Shown: positions 21,170 to 29,595, counted from the stretch's first letter. The stretch is 64,000 bases of DNA from a bacterium (GCA_024742285.1 JANSYR010000017.1:1-64000), one strand, 5' to 3'. Notes: generated by a model from the letters alone, not told the origin. Made by a program: numbers and translations.

Positions 21170-21976
21170 ATGCCCGCGATCCGCTGCGAGGCGATCCTCC
21201 TGCGCGCCGTCGACTACGGCGAGAGCGATCGGATCGTCCATCTCCTGACCGAGTCCGGAGGGCGCCTCACGGCGATCGCGAAGGCCGCCCGCCGCAGTCA
21301 TCGCCGATTCCCCGGGACGCTCGACGTCTTCAATCACCTGCGGATCGAGGGGCGCCTGAAGCCGCGCGCGTCGATGGCCTTCCTCGAGAAGGCGACCCTG
21401 GTGGATCCCTACCTGGGACTTCGCCGGCATCCGGCGCGCTATGCCCTCGCGAACTTTCTCGTGGAGATGCTCGACCGACTCGCGCCCGAGGGCCTGGTCG
21501 GCGAGGACGCCGAGCGCCTCTTCGCGTACGCGGCCGACAGCCTCCGCCTCGTCGAACGGGTCGCCCCGACCGCGTCGCTTCGGCTCCTGCTCGAGCTCCG
21601 GGGGCTCGATGCCCTGGGGCTCCGGCCGGAGCTCGGGCGCTGCGTGCGCTGTGGGCGCGTCGCGGGCGACGAGATCGCCCAGGATCATCGCGTGCACTTT
21701 TACGTGCCCGACGGCGGGATCGTGTGTACGGCCTGCAGCTTGAGACTCGATGGCCTCGTCCCGGTCGAGCTCGGGACGCTTCGCAGCCTCGCAGCGGGTC
21801 TCGCTTCGCCGGCGGAGCAGGTCGATCGGATCACGCTCTCCCCGCGCATGCTCGCGCAGGCCGCTCGCCTCGTGTTCCGGTTCCAGCGCTTCCACGTCGG
21901 CGTGGAGCTCCGCAGCGAGCGATTCCTCGACGAGGTCCTGCCCGTCGCGTCGCCGGAGTCCGCCGTCGCGTCCTGA
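21170..21976 (+). CDS. recO: DNA repair protein RecO
   Basis: RecO helps RecR load RecA on SSB-coated DNA. 268 residues. N-terminal OB fold (~1-80; AILLRAVDYGESDRIVHLLT) and a helical C-terminal domain with a zinc finger made of CVRCG (~159) and VCTACS (~186). The gene starts 7 bp after the RodZ-like stop. Confidence 0.94.
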   Translation: MPAIRCEAILLRAVDYGESDRIVHLLTESGGRLTAIAKAARRSHRRFPGTLDVFNHLRIEGRLKPRASMAFLEKATLVDPYLGLRRHPARYALANFLVEMLDRLAPEGLVGEDAERLFAYAADSLRLVERVAPTASLRLLLELRGLDALGLRPELGRCVRCGRVAGDEIAQDHRVHFYVPDGGIVCTACSLRLDGLVPVELGTLRSLAAGLASPAEQVDRITLSPRMLAQAARLVFRFQRFHVGVELRSERFLDEVLPVASPESAVAS

Positions 21977-21985
21977 GACGCGCTT

Positions 21986-22054
21986 GGCTGGGGATCAGAA
22001 CGTGCCGACGGCCACGTCGCGCGGCTGGGGATCAGAACGTGCCGACGGCCACGT
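21986..22054. repeat. 32-bp tandem duplication, period 37 bp
   Basis: Copies at 21986-22017 and 22023-22054 are identical over 32 bp. The right copy is the 3' end, including the stop codon, of the small membrane protein gene on the minus strand; the left copy is the same sequence repeated in the gap before recO. Confidence 0.93.
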
Positions 22055-22295
22055 AGAGGAAGTAGAGACCGACCGTTCCGAAGACCGCGGCGATGGCCCC
22101 ACCGACGGCCACGACCGAACCCAGCTCCTCGTCGCCGAGCGCCGGCTGGATCGCGCGGACGCATCGCACCGCCGTCGCCAGCGCGAGCCCTGCCAGCAGC
22201 AACGCGCCGAGCAGGGAGAGGTCACCGGTCTTGTCGTCCTGGAAGTAGGCCCAGAGCGCGCCCGTCCGATCACCAAGCTGTTGGAAGAATTCCAT
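22032..22295 (-). CDS. Small two-helix membrane protein, unknown
   Basis: 87 residues, not recognised. Two hydrophobic segments (~28-46, LLGALLLAGLALATAV; ~61-84, VVAVGGAIAAVFGTVGLYFL) with a short polar link. The N-terminus is MEFFQQLGDRTGALWAYFQD. It is convergent to recO. Its last codons and stop are duplicated just downstream. Composition and the membrane pattern support a real gene; function unknown. Confidence 0.65.
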   Translation of the reverse strand: MEFFQQLGDRTGALWAYFQDDKTGDLSLLGALLLAGLALATAVRCVRAIQPALGDEELGSVVAVGGAIAAVFGTVGLYFLYVAVGTF

Positions 22296-22728
22296 GGCGG
22301 GCCGTTGCCTCTACTCCTGGCTCTCTGCGGCTCGGGCGCACGGGCGATTCCGGCCGTCGTCGGTGGATCCGACGGGAGCGGCGCCAAGGCTACCCGAGGG
22401 CGTCTCTCCCCGCAGCGCAGGCCCGCCGCAGATCGCCATACGGTGTTTCATTTCCGGCCTCGCCGGCCTTCGCGCGATCAGAGCCCGCCGGGATGCAATC
22501 TCACGGCAGATCCAAGCGGGTCTCCGGGCGCTTCTCGACCGGCTCCCCGGAATAGGGGATACTCCGCCGCCCCGGCGCCCGGGCCGCCGGGAGGCTCCGC
22601 TCTCCGCGTCGCCTCCATCCGTCTCGGACCCCCACGGACCGACCGCTGTCGGCGTCGCCTCCATCAGCCTCGAACCCCCAAGGAACGACCCCTACCAGCG
22701 TCGGCTCCCACAGGATTCTCCACCCGCC
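22296..22728. other. 433-bp leader of the glycyl-tRNA synthetase gene with 46-bp repeats
   Basis: No gene seen. It holds an imperfect tandem repeat of period 46 bp (units at 22606, 22652 and a partial one at 22698), each beginning GCGTCGCCTCC or GCGTCGGCTCC and carrying CGGACCC/CGAACCC then GGA(C/A)CGACC. No T-box features were found. Confidence 0.5.
22606..22720. repeat. 46-bp imperfect tandem repeat, about 2.4 copies
   Basis: Units start at 22606, 22652 and 22698 (partial). Copies 1 and 2 share GCGTCGCCTCCATC, then C-CTCG-ACCCCCA and GGA-CGACC, with scattered differences. Immediately upstream of the glycyl-tRNA synthetase start. Confidence 0.8.
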
Positions 22729-24120
22729 ATGTCCGATACATCATCTGGTGCCGCGGCGCCGACCGACGCCGCGACGCCCGAAGAGGATCGCGAGCGCCAC
22801 CCCCTCGCGATGGAGACCCTGGTCTCCCTCTGCGCCGCTCGTGGCTTCATCTACCCCGCGAGCGAGATCTACGGCGGCATCGCCGGGTTCTGGGACTACG
22901 GCCCGCTCGGGGTCGAGCTCAAGAACAACCTGAAGACCTTCTGGTGGCGCCGGATGGTGCGCGAACGCGAAGACGTGGTCGGCATCGACAGCTCGATCAT
23001 CTCCCACCCGCGCACGTGGGAGGCTTCGGGACACGTCGAGAACTTCAGCGACCCCATGGTCGATTGTCGGACCTGCAAGCGCCGCTTCCGCTCGGATCAG
23101 ATCGAGGGAGAGCGCTGCCCGGAGGCGCCGAAGAAGCGGGCGGTGACCGACTGCGACCTGACCGAGGCGCGGGACTTCAACCTGATGCTCTCGACGCAGA
23201 TCGGGGCCTCGGTCGAGGAATCGACGACCGCGTTCCTGCGGCCCGAGACCTGCCAGCCGATCTTCTCCGGCTTCAAGCGCGTTCGCGAATCCGCCCGTCA
23301 GAAGGTCCCTTTCGGCATCGCCCAGATCGGCAAGGCGTTCCGAAACGAGATTACTCCGCGGAACTTCACCTTCCGCAGCCGCGAGTTCGAGCAGGCCGAG
23401 ATGGAGTTCTTCTGCCATCCGTCCGAGCGGGACCAGTGGTTCGAGCACTGGCGCGAGTATCGCTACCAGTTCCACCGCGACATCGGCTTCGACGATTCGT
23501 TGCTGCGCATGCGACCTCATGCCGACGACGAGCTCGCGCACTACGCCAACGCGGCCGAGGACATCGAGTTCCTGTTCCCGTTCGGCTGGCAGGAGATCGA
23601 GGGCATCCACGATCGCGGTGACTGGGACCTCTCCCGGCACACCGAGTACTCCGGCAAGGAGCTCGCGATCACCGACGAGCAGACCAAGGAGCGATACACG
23701 CCAATGTGTATCGAGACGTCCGTCGGCGTCGACCGGACGTCCCTCGCGCTCCTCGTGGCGGCGTACACGGAAGAACAGCTCGAGGACGGTGAGTCCCGGA
23801 CGGTCATGAAGTTCCATCCGGCGCTGGCGCCGATCAAGGCGGCGATCCTGCCCCTGTCGAAGAAATTGGCCGAGCCGGCGAAAGCACTGAACAAGCAGCT
23901 CTGCGGCCAGTTCAACACCTTCTACGACGACGCCGGCAACATCGGGCGACGCTATCGGCGCCAGGACGAGGTCGGAACGCCCTTCTGCCTGACCTACGAC
24001 TTCGACTCCGAGGAAGACAACTGCGTGACCGTGCGAGAACGCGACACGATGAACCAGGAGCGCGTCCCGATCGACACGCTCGTCCATACCCTGCGCGATC
24101 GTCTGGAGGAGGGGCTGTGA
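22729..24120 (+). CDS. glyQS: Glycyl-tRNA synthetase, homodimeric type
   Basis: Charges tRNA-Gly. 463 residues, the alpha2 type rather than the alpha/beta type common in many proteobacteria. Starts of conserved blocks: SLCAARGFIYPASEIYGGI, FWDYGPLGVELKNN, AFLRPETCQPIFSGF (motif with RPE), FGIAQIGKAFRNEITPRNF (motif 2), then GVDRTSLALLVAAY (motif 3). The anticodon domain ends the protein with EEDNCVTVRERDTM. ATG 22729 is used; the frame is open upstream but Pro/Arg-rich. The stop overlaps the ppdK GTG start (GTGA). Confidence 0.95.
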   Translation: MSDTSSGAAAPTDAATPEEDRERHPLAMETLVSLCAARGFIYPASEIYGGIAGFWDYGPLGVELKNNLKTFWWRRMVREREDVVGIDSSIISHPRTWEASGHVENFSDPMVDCRTCKRRFRSDQIEGERCPEAPKKRAVTDCDLTEARDFNLMLSTQIGASVEESTTAFLRPETCQPIFSGFKRVRESARQKVPFGIAQIGKAFRNEITPRNFTFRSREFEQAEMEFFCHPSERDQWFEHWREYRYQFHRDIGFDDSLLRMRPHADDELAHYANAAEDIEFLFPFGWQEIEGIHDRGDWDLSRHTEYSGKELAITDEQTKERYTPMCIETSVGVDRTSLALLVAAYTEEQLEDGESRTVMKFHPALAPIKAAILPLSKKLAEPAKALNKQLCGQFNTFYDDAGNIGRRYRRQDEVGTPFCLTYDFDSEEDNCVTVRERDTMNQERVPIDTLVHTLRDRLEEGL

Positions 24121-26993
24121 GCGCTCGCAAGGCCACCAAGAAGAAGGCCACGAAGAAGAAGGCCACGAAGAAGGCCGCCAAGAAGAAGACCACCAGGAAG
24201 AAGACCGCCAAGAAGGCGGCCGGCAAGAAGAAGGCCGGCGGCACGAAGAAGAAGGCGGCGGCCAAGAAGAAGGCCGCCGCGGCGCGCAAGAGCGCCAAGA
24301 GCGCCGCCGCGAAGGCAGCGAGCCAGCGCAAGGTCTTCTCGTTCGGCGGCGGCAAGGCCGACGGTCACGCGGCCATGAAGGAGACCCTCGGCGGCAAGGG
24401 CGCGAACCTCGCCGAGATGACCTCGCTCGGGATCCCGGTCCCCCCCGGCTTCACGATCTCGACCGAGGTCTGCGCCGAGTTCAACCGTCGCGGCGGCAAG
24501 CTCCCGCCGGACGTGAAGGCGGACGTGCTGACGGCGCTGGCGAACGTCGAACAGCTGATGGAGATGCGCTTCGGGGACCCGGATCGCCCGCTGCTCGTGT
24601 CGATCCGCTCGGGGGCCCGCGCTTCGATGCCAGGCATGATGGACACGGTCCTGAATCTCGGCCTGAACGACGCGACCGTCGCCGGCCTCGCCAAGCTCGC
24701 GGACGAGCGATTCGCGTACGACAGCTATCGCCGTTTCATCCAGATGTACGGGGACGTGGTCCTCGGTGTGCCTCACGACCGCTTCGAGCAGCGCCTCGAC
24801 GCGGCCAAGGAGGGTCGAGGCGTCGAGAACGACACGGAGCTCACGGCGGCGGACCTGCGACGCGTCGTCGCGGACTACCTCCAGATCGTCGAGGAGACGA
24901 CCCGCGCCCCCTTCCCGCAGGACCCGCTCGAGCAGCTATGGGGCGCGATCGGGGCCGTCTTCGGCTCCTGGGATAACGCGCGCGCGATCGCCTATCGACG
25001 CCTCAACGACATCCCGGACGACTGGGGCACGGCGGTCAACGTCCAGTCGATGGTCTTCGGGAACATGGGTGATACCTGCGCGACCGGCGTGGCGTTCACC
25101 CGCAACCCCTCGACCGGCGAGAAGAACTTCTACGGCGAGTACCTGAAGAACGCCCAGGGCGAAGACGTCGTCGCGGGGATTCGCACGCCGCAGCCGATCA
25201 ACGAGGCGAGCCGGGCCGAGGATACGAAGCACCTGCCGACGCTCGAGGCCGAGATGCCGAAGGCGTACAAGCAGCTCGTGGCGATCTACAAGCGCCTCGA
25301 GAAGCACTATCGGGACATGCAGGACATCGAGTTCACCATCCAGGACGGCACGCTCTGGATGCTGCAGACGCGGGCCGGCAAGCGCACGACGGGCGCAGCG
25401 GTCCAGATCGCCGTCGACATGGCGAAGGAGCGCCTGATCACGAAGGAGGAGGCGATCTCGCGGATCGAGCCCAACTCCCTCGATCAGCTGCTCCACCCGA
25501 CCATCGACAAGGACAAGGCGCCGGACGTGGTCGCGCGCGGCCTGCCCGCGTCGCCCGGCGCGGCCGTCGGCCAGGTCGTGTTCTCCGCCGAGGAAGCGGA
25601 GGCCAAGGCCAAGGGGGGCGCGAAGGTGATCCTGGTCCGGACGGAGACCTCGCCCGAGGACATCGTCGGGATGAACGCGTCCGAGGGGATCCTGACCGCC
25701 AAGGGCGGCATGACCTCCCACGCCGCGGTCGTCGCGCGTGGGATGGGCAAGTGCTGCGTGGCCGGCTGCGGTCAGCTCGCGATCGACTACGAGAAGGGCA
25801 CGATGCGGGTCGGAGACGCCGTCGTGGACGCCGGGGACTGGATCACGCTGAACGGATCGACCGGGGAGGTCATGCTCGGCCAGGCAGCGACGGTGATGCC
25901 CGAGCTCGGCGGCGCGTTCTCCGAGCTGATGCGCTGGACGGACAAGATCCGGCAGCTCAACGTGCGCACGAACGCCGATACACCACAGGATGCGGAAGTC
26001 GCCCGTTCGTTCGGCGCCGAGGGGATCGGCCTCTGCCGGACGGAGCACATGTTCTTCGAGCCGGGTCGGATCCTGGCCGTGCGTCAGATGATCCTGGCGT
26101 CGAACATCGCGGACCGCGAGGAGGCCCTCGCCAAGCTGCTGCCGATGCAGCGGGGCGACTTCGAGGGGATCTTCCGGGCGATGGACGGGCTGCCCGTCAC
26201 CGTCCGCCTGCTCGATCCGCCGCTCCACGAGTTCCTGCCCCAGACCGAAGAGGACATCCAGGCCGTCGCGGATTCGCTCGGTCGCTCGATCGGCGACGTT
26301 CGCCACGCGCTGGAGTCGCTCCACGAGTTCAATCCGATGCTCGGCCATCGCGGCTGTCGCCTCGGCATCACCTTCCCGGAGATCTACGCCATGCAGGTGC
26401 GGGCGATCACCGAGGCGGCGGTCAATGTCGCCGCGGACGGGGTCCGCGTGAAGCCCGAGATCATGATCCCGCTCGTCGCCCACGAGAAGGAGCTGCAGCA
26501 GCTTCGGCAGCTCTCCGAGGACGTGATCGCGGAAGTGAGGAAGGAGAACGCGGGGACGCGGGTGAAGCCGATCATCGGCACGATGATCGAGGTACCGCGT
26601 GCCGCGTTGACCGCGGATCGGATCGCGGACCACGCGGACTTCTTCTCGTTCGGGACGAACGACCTGACGCAGATGGCCTACGCGCTGTCTCGCGACGATG
26701 CCGGCAACTTCCTGCCCGACTACGTGGACGGCGGCCTGATCGATGCGGATCCCTTCGTCTCGATCGACGCCGACGGCATCGGCCAGCTGGTCCGTCTCGG
26801 CGCCGAGCGGGGCCGCTCGACGCGCCCGGACCTCAAGCTCGGTGTCTGCGGCGAGCACGGCGGTGACCCCGCCAGCGTGCGCTTCTTCGCCGAGGTCGGT
26901 CTCGACTACGTCTCCTGCTCGCCGTACCGCGTGCCGCTCGCACGCCTCGCGGCCGCCCAGGCCGCGGTCGGCCGGGCGGAGAGCGACGCATGA
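24117..26993 (+). CDS. ppdK: Pyruvate, phosphate dikinase with lysine-rich histone-H1-like N-terminal tail
   Basis: Interconverts pyruvate + ATP + Pi with PEP + AMP + PPi. The catalytic part (~73-958) has the normal PPDK order: nucleotide-binding domain (GGKGANLAEMTSLGIPVPPGF, SIRSGARASMPGMMDTVLNL), phosphohistidine domain (GGMTSHAAVVARGMGKCCVAG) and PEP/pyruvate barrel (LCRTEHMFF, GTNDLTQMAYALSRDD, GVCGEHGGDP). Residues 1-72 are unusual: about 29 Lys and 4 Arg in KATKKK/KKAAAKK-type repeats, like the tails of histone H1 or AlgP. The GTG at 24117 overlaps the previous stop and the tail has no internal stop. If the tail were untranslated, no ATG lies before the conserved glycine-rich start except M at the KETLGGKG segment, which would cut into the domain. 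A DNA/RNA/polyphosphate contact is a guess. Confidence 0.94.
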   Translation: MSARKATKKKATKKKATKKAAKKKTTRKKTAKKAAGKKKAGGTKKKAAAKKKAAAARKSAKSAAAKAASQRKVFSFGGGKADGHAAMKETLGGKGANLAEMTSLGIPVPPGFTISTEVCAEFNRRGGKLPPDVKADVLTALANVEQLMEMRFGDPDRPLLVSIRSGARASMPGMMDTVLNLGLNDATVAGLAKLADERFAYDSYRRFIQMYGDVVLGVPHDRFEQRLDAAKEGRGVENDTELTAADLRRVVADYLQIVEETTRAPFPQDPLEQLWGAIGAVFGSWDNARAIAYRRLNDIPDDWGTAVNVQSMVFGNMGDTCATGVAFTRNPSTGEKNFYGEYLKNAQGEDVVAGIRTPQPINEASRAEDTKHLPTLEAEMPKAYKQLVAIYKRLEKHYRDMQDIEFTIQDGTLWMLQTRAGKRTTGAAVQIAVDMAKERLITKEEAISRIEPNSLDQLLHPTIDKDKAPDVVARGLPASPGAAVGQVVFSAEEAEAKAKGGAKVILVRTETSPEDIVGMNASEGILTAKGGMTSHAAVVARGMGKCCVAGCGQLAIDYEKGTMRVGDAVVDAGDWITLNGSTGEVMLGQAATVMPELGGAFSELMRWTDKIRQLNVRTNADTPQDAEVARSFGAEGIGLCRTEHMFFEPGRILAVRQMILASNIADREEALAKLLPMQRGDFEGIFRAMDGLPVTVRLLDPPLHEFLPQTEEDIQAVADSLGRSIGDVRHALESLHEFNPMLGHRGCRLGITFPEIYAMQVRAITEAAVNVAADGVRVKPEIMIPLVAHEKELQQLRQLSEDVIAEVRKENAGTRVKPIIGTMIEVPRAALTADRIADHADFFSFGTNDLTQMAYALSRDDAGNFLPDYVDGGLIDADPFVSIDADGIGQLVRLGAERGRSTRPDLKLGVCGEHGGDPASVRFFAEVGLDYVSCSPYRVPLARLAAAQAAVGRAESDA

Positions 26994-27547
26994 ACGTCCG
27001 GGGGACACGTGGACGCGCGCGCGTTCGCGTCTCCACCCCGGGCGTGCGCGTCCTGGGCGCGTCGCTGCTCCTGTGGGCCCTGGCATCGTGCGCGACGCCG
27101 CCGGGCGGGGCGGGGACCCCAGGCTGGACCGCGGAGCTGACCGACACCGAGCGCGCCTCGGTCGCAGCGGCCCTGCCGCCCGAGGCGATCGAAGAGCTGC
27201 TGCCGCTCTCGAGTCTCTTCTACGAGCGGATCACGAGTCGTCGCTTCAACTCGCGGGCGACCTTCGAGGATCCGAGCGTTCGCCAGTTCTTTCCGACCCT
27301 GGCCGCGTACTCCGACTACTACGCGGCCCTGGTGGACGAGCTCGATCGCGCAAACATCGAGTTCAACCGGCCGACCCGGATCGACCTGCTCGGCGTCGAG
27401 GTCGGGCCGGAAGGGAATCTGCTCCTCTCCCTGCGCTTCACGGGGAAGAACGATCTGCCCCTGCGGTGGTGGAACGCGACCCTTCTGCGGACGGACGAGT
27501 GGAGCTGGCGCGAGGGGCGCTGGTTCGTCGTCCCGGGCAAGATCTGA
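26990..27547 (+). CDS. Predicted lipoprotein, unknown function
   Basis: 185 residues. Arg-rich N-terminus, hydrophobic stretch (~21-33) and lipobox LASC (Cys34). The mature part (~45-185) is mixed alpha/beta with RWWNATLLRTDEWSWREGRW near the end, suggesting a small NTF2- or lipocalin-like fold, but I do not recognise a family. The ATG overlaps the ppdK stop (ATGA), so it is translationally coupled to ppdK. Confidence 0.82.
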   Translation: MNVRGTRGRARVRVSTPGVRVLGASLLLWALASCATPPGGAGTPGWTAELTDTERASVAAALPPEAIEELLPLSSLFYERITSRRFNSRATFEDPSVRQFFPTLAAYSDYYAALVDELDRANIEFNRPTRIDLLGVEVGPEGNLLLSLRFTGKNDLPLRWWNATLLRTDEWSWREGRWFVVPGKI

Positions 27548-27580
27548 TCGATCCGGCCGCCGAGGGCGACGGGGAAGAGA

Positions 27581-27604
27581 ACTTTCCTCGAACGGTAGGA
27601 AAGT
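27581..27604. promoter_or_regulatory. Palindrome upstream of sigma-54 promoter (candidate enhancer site)
   Basis: ACTTTCCT (27581-27588), 8-bp spacer, AGGAAAGT (27597-27604): perfect 8-bp arms. It is 103-126 bp upstream of the -24 element, where bacterial enhancer-binding proteins usually bind. It could instead be a hairpin at the end of the lipoprotein transcript, but no T-tract follows. Confidence 0.5.
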
Positions 27605-27641
27605 ACCCACACCGCACCCCGCCATGCAGTTTTCTGCGGAC

Positions 27642-27657
27642 CGTGATCCAGGTCACA
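27642..27657. promoter_or_regulatory. CRP/FNR-family-like binding site
   Basis: CGTGA-N6-TCACA (spacer TCCAGG), one base from the CRP consensus TGTGA-N6-TCACA. It lies ~50 bp upstream of the sigma-54 -24 element in the ECF sigma gene's regulatory region. Confidence 0.45.
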
Positions 27658-27705
27658 ACCCTTTGAATACAGGCACTTACGGCCTCGTCGAGAAAACGCT
27701 TGCTC

Positions 27706-27721
27706 TGGCACGGCGATTGCT
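27706..27721 (+). promoter_or_regulatory. Sigma-54 promoter for the ECF sigma factor gene
   Basis: TGGCACG-N4-TTGCT with GG (27707-27708) and GC (27719-27720) exactly 10 bp apart, a perfect match to the -24/-12 consensus. The flanks (GCTC before, CT after) are the same as in the pilA promoter at 32737. Predicted start near 27732, leaving a ~240-nt leader. Confidence 0.88.
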
Positions 27722-27973
27722 CTTAGACTGGCCGAAGCCCGAGTGATCGGGCGGACTTTCGAAAAGCCATCCATATGCTCGACGAGTTCGAGCGGGCACC
27801 CGGTTCGGTTTTTCGCGACCAGCCCGGCAGGAGTTCAGGGACCTGCCGGAACCACTGGAAGCGAGTCAGGGAGACCGAACTCTTTCCACCGCCGACCCGC
27901 CCGGTTCAACCGGACGTGGGCGCTAGGCAGGGAAGGCCCGCGCGAGTCCTCGGAGAGATCGAGGAACGATAAC

Positions 27974-28573
27974 GTGGCCGATTCTTCTACTCGACAGCGT
28001 GCGCAGAAGGCGTGGGATTGCGACCGGGAACTGGTGGACCAGATCCTGGCCGGCAGCCGAGAGCACTTCGACCTGCTCTACGAGACCTACTTTCCGCGCG
28101 TCTACCGCTTCGCGCTCAAGCGACTCGGGGATCCGGGCGAGGCCGAGGACGTTGCTCAGGAGGTCTTCATGACCCTGATGACGGCGCTCGCGTCGTACAA
28201 GGGCGAGTCGGCGCTGCTGGTCTGGATCTTCGGGGTGACCCGGAACAAGGTGAACCGCCGCTTCCGCAAGCCGCGCCCGCGGCTCGAGCCGCTGGAAGAG
28301 GGCGGGGCGCTCGACGTGCAGGCCTTCGAGCCGCCGGCGGACGAAGCCGTCGACGCGCGACGGGTCCTGGGACGCTGCGAGCACGTGATCGCCCACGACC
28401 TGACGCCGCTCCAGCGGCGGATCTTCCACCTGAAGCACCTGCGCCAGCAGCCGATCCGCTCGATCGCGAACGCCCTCGGCAAGAGCGAGGATGCGGTCAA
28501 GGCCAACCTCTACCGCATGCGCCGCGCCATCTCTGCGGGCACCCCCGGTCTCGAGGGGCTGCTCCGCTCGTAG
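27974..28573 (+). CDS. ECF-type RNA polymerase sigma factor
   Basis: 199 residues. Region 2 at ~25-95 (LYETYFPRVYRFALKRLGDP, EDVAQEVFMTLMTAL, WIFGVTRNKVNRRFRK). Region 4 at ~140-190 (LTPLQRRIFHLKHLRQQPI, SIANALGKSEDAVKANLYRM). No region 1 or 3, as in ECF factors. GTG 27974 with GAGGAACG upstream; the open frame runs further up but is leader. No anti-sigma gene is adjacent, which is unusual for an ECF factor; control may instead be transcriptional through the sigma-54 promoter at 27706. Its own regulon is not visible here. Confidence 0.92.
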   Translation: MADSSTRQRAQKAWDCDRELVDQILAGSREHFDLLYETYFPRVYRFALKRLGDPGEAEDVAQEVFMTLMTALASYKGESALLVWIFGVTRNKVNRRFRKPRPRLEPLEEGGALDVQAFEPPADEAVDARRVLGRCEHVIAHDLTPLQRRIFHLKHLRQQPIRSIANALGKSEDAVKANLYRMRRAISAGTPGLEGLLRS

Positions 28574-28876
28574 GCGCGAACCCTTCCCGATTCGTCCCCA
28601 CCCCGGAGCGCGCCGCTCCTTCCCTCGCGCGTCGCTCCACCGCCCCGGCCGCCTCGCCGGCCCTTCGCAGCCGCCTCGAATGCTGTGAAGGGCCGGGGCC
28701 GGAGGCGCGGGCCGCCCCGTGCCCGACCCGGTCGCCGACGTGTGGCACGCAAGAGGCCGCCGGGCGCGCACCCCGCTCGAGGCGGGCGCACGGCCGGCAC
28801 TCCACGCGTCCGTTTCCCGATCGCGCGCGAGCGCTCGTGCGACCGGAAACCGGCTCCGAGGGCGCATGAGCATTCG
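28574..28876. other. Intergenic region after the sigma gene, with large GC-rich inverted repeat
   Basis: About 300 bp with no gene. An imperfect hairpin joins CGCCGGCCCTTCGCAG (~28655-28670) with CTGTGAAGGGCCGGGGC (~28683-28699). It could be a terminator for the sigma gene, although no T-tract follows. Confidence 0.4.
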
Positions 28877-28905
28877 TTGACACATGTCAGTGTCTTGCGT
28901 ATCTC
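28877..28905 (+). promoter_or_regulatory. tetR promoter with internal operator, probably leaderless
   Basis: TTGACA (28877-28882), 17-bp spacer, TATCTC (28900-28905). The -10 ends 6 bp before the ATG at 28912, so transcription would start at or next to the start codon. The inverted repeat TGACA-CA-TGTCA (28878-28889) overlaps the -35 and is a natural operator for the TetR product. Confidence 0.6.
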
Positions 28906-28911
28906 TTGCGC

Positions 28912-29595
28912 ATGGGCAGCCCCACCCCCATCACCCCGGGAGGCGGCCGCGAAGGCCGATCGGGGAGCGCCGAGGATCCGCCGCAGGCCCGGAACGCCCG
29001 CGCGCGAAAGCGCGCGGAGACCCGCGAGCGACTCTTCGAGATGGCGCTGCGCGAGTTCCGCGAAGTCGGCGTGGCGGCCGCGCAGATCGACCGGATCGCA
29101 AAGGCGGCGGGCGTCGCGCGGGGCACCTTCTACTTCCACTTCGCGACCAAGGACGACGTCCTGGTGGAGCTGGCGCGGCGGATCAACGCGCGGATCGCCC
29201 GGCGCGTCGCGGTTCTCGGCGAATCGAAACCGACGCTCCGCGAACTCCTGCTGCGCGTGAACGACGCGATCATGGACGAGCACAGCCGGGTCGGCGAGGC
29301 GGATCTGCTGGCCGACATGCTCGCGCTCTACGTGAGGCGTCCGATGGACGTCCACGATCCGAGTCACAACGTCCCGTCCCTCGCCGACGAGCTGGCGCGG
29401 CATCTGCGCGGCGCCGCCGAGCGGGGAGAGATGAGGACGTCCCTGCCGCCGGAGCAGGTCGCGATCGTCTTCATGAGCAGCCTCTTCGGAATCTACACCC
29501 GCGTCTCCCCGGGCGAGGCGCTCCGTGAGGCCTGCGCGGACCTGATCGAGCTCCTCGTCGAGGGGCTCGCGCCGGGGAGCTCGCCCGCGGACTGA
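28912..29595 (+). CDS. TetR-family transcriptional regulator
   Basis: 227 residues. N-terminal ~30 residues are Gly/Arg-rich, then the TetR HTH at ~38-85 (LFEMALREFREVGVAAAQID, RIAKAAGVARGTFYFHFATK). The C-terminal helical ligand domain has no recognisable ligand motif. ATG 28912 is chosen; TTG 28906 is two codons upstream. No Shine-Dalgarno sequence is present, consistent with a leaderless message. A second TGACACATG is found downstream at 29673-29681, so it may also control the next gene. Confidence 0.9.
   Translation: MGSPTPITPGGGREGRSGSAEDPPQARNARARKRAETRERLFEMALREFREVGVAAAQIDRIAKAAGVARGTFYFHFATKDDVLVELARRINARIARRVAVLGESKPTLRELLLRVNDAIMDEHSRVGEADLLADMLALYVRRPMDVHDPSHNVPSLADELARHLRGAAERGEMRTSLPPEQVAIVFMSSLFGIYTRVSPGEALREACADLIELLVEGLAPGSSPAD

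Noticed and set aside
22294-22728. Longer glycyl-tRNA synthetase N-terminus
   Set aside because: The frame is open but consists of the 46-bp repeats and Pro/Arg-rich sequence; the enzyme family starts near MSDTS at 22729.
28655-28699. Intrinsic terminator after the ECF sigma gene
   Set aside because: The stem is long but imperfect and not followed by a T-run; kept only as a note on the intergenic region.
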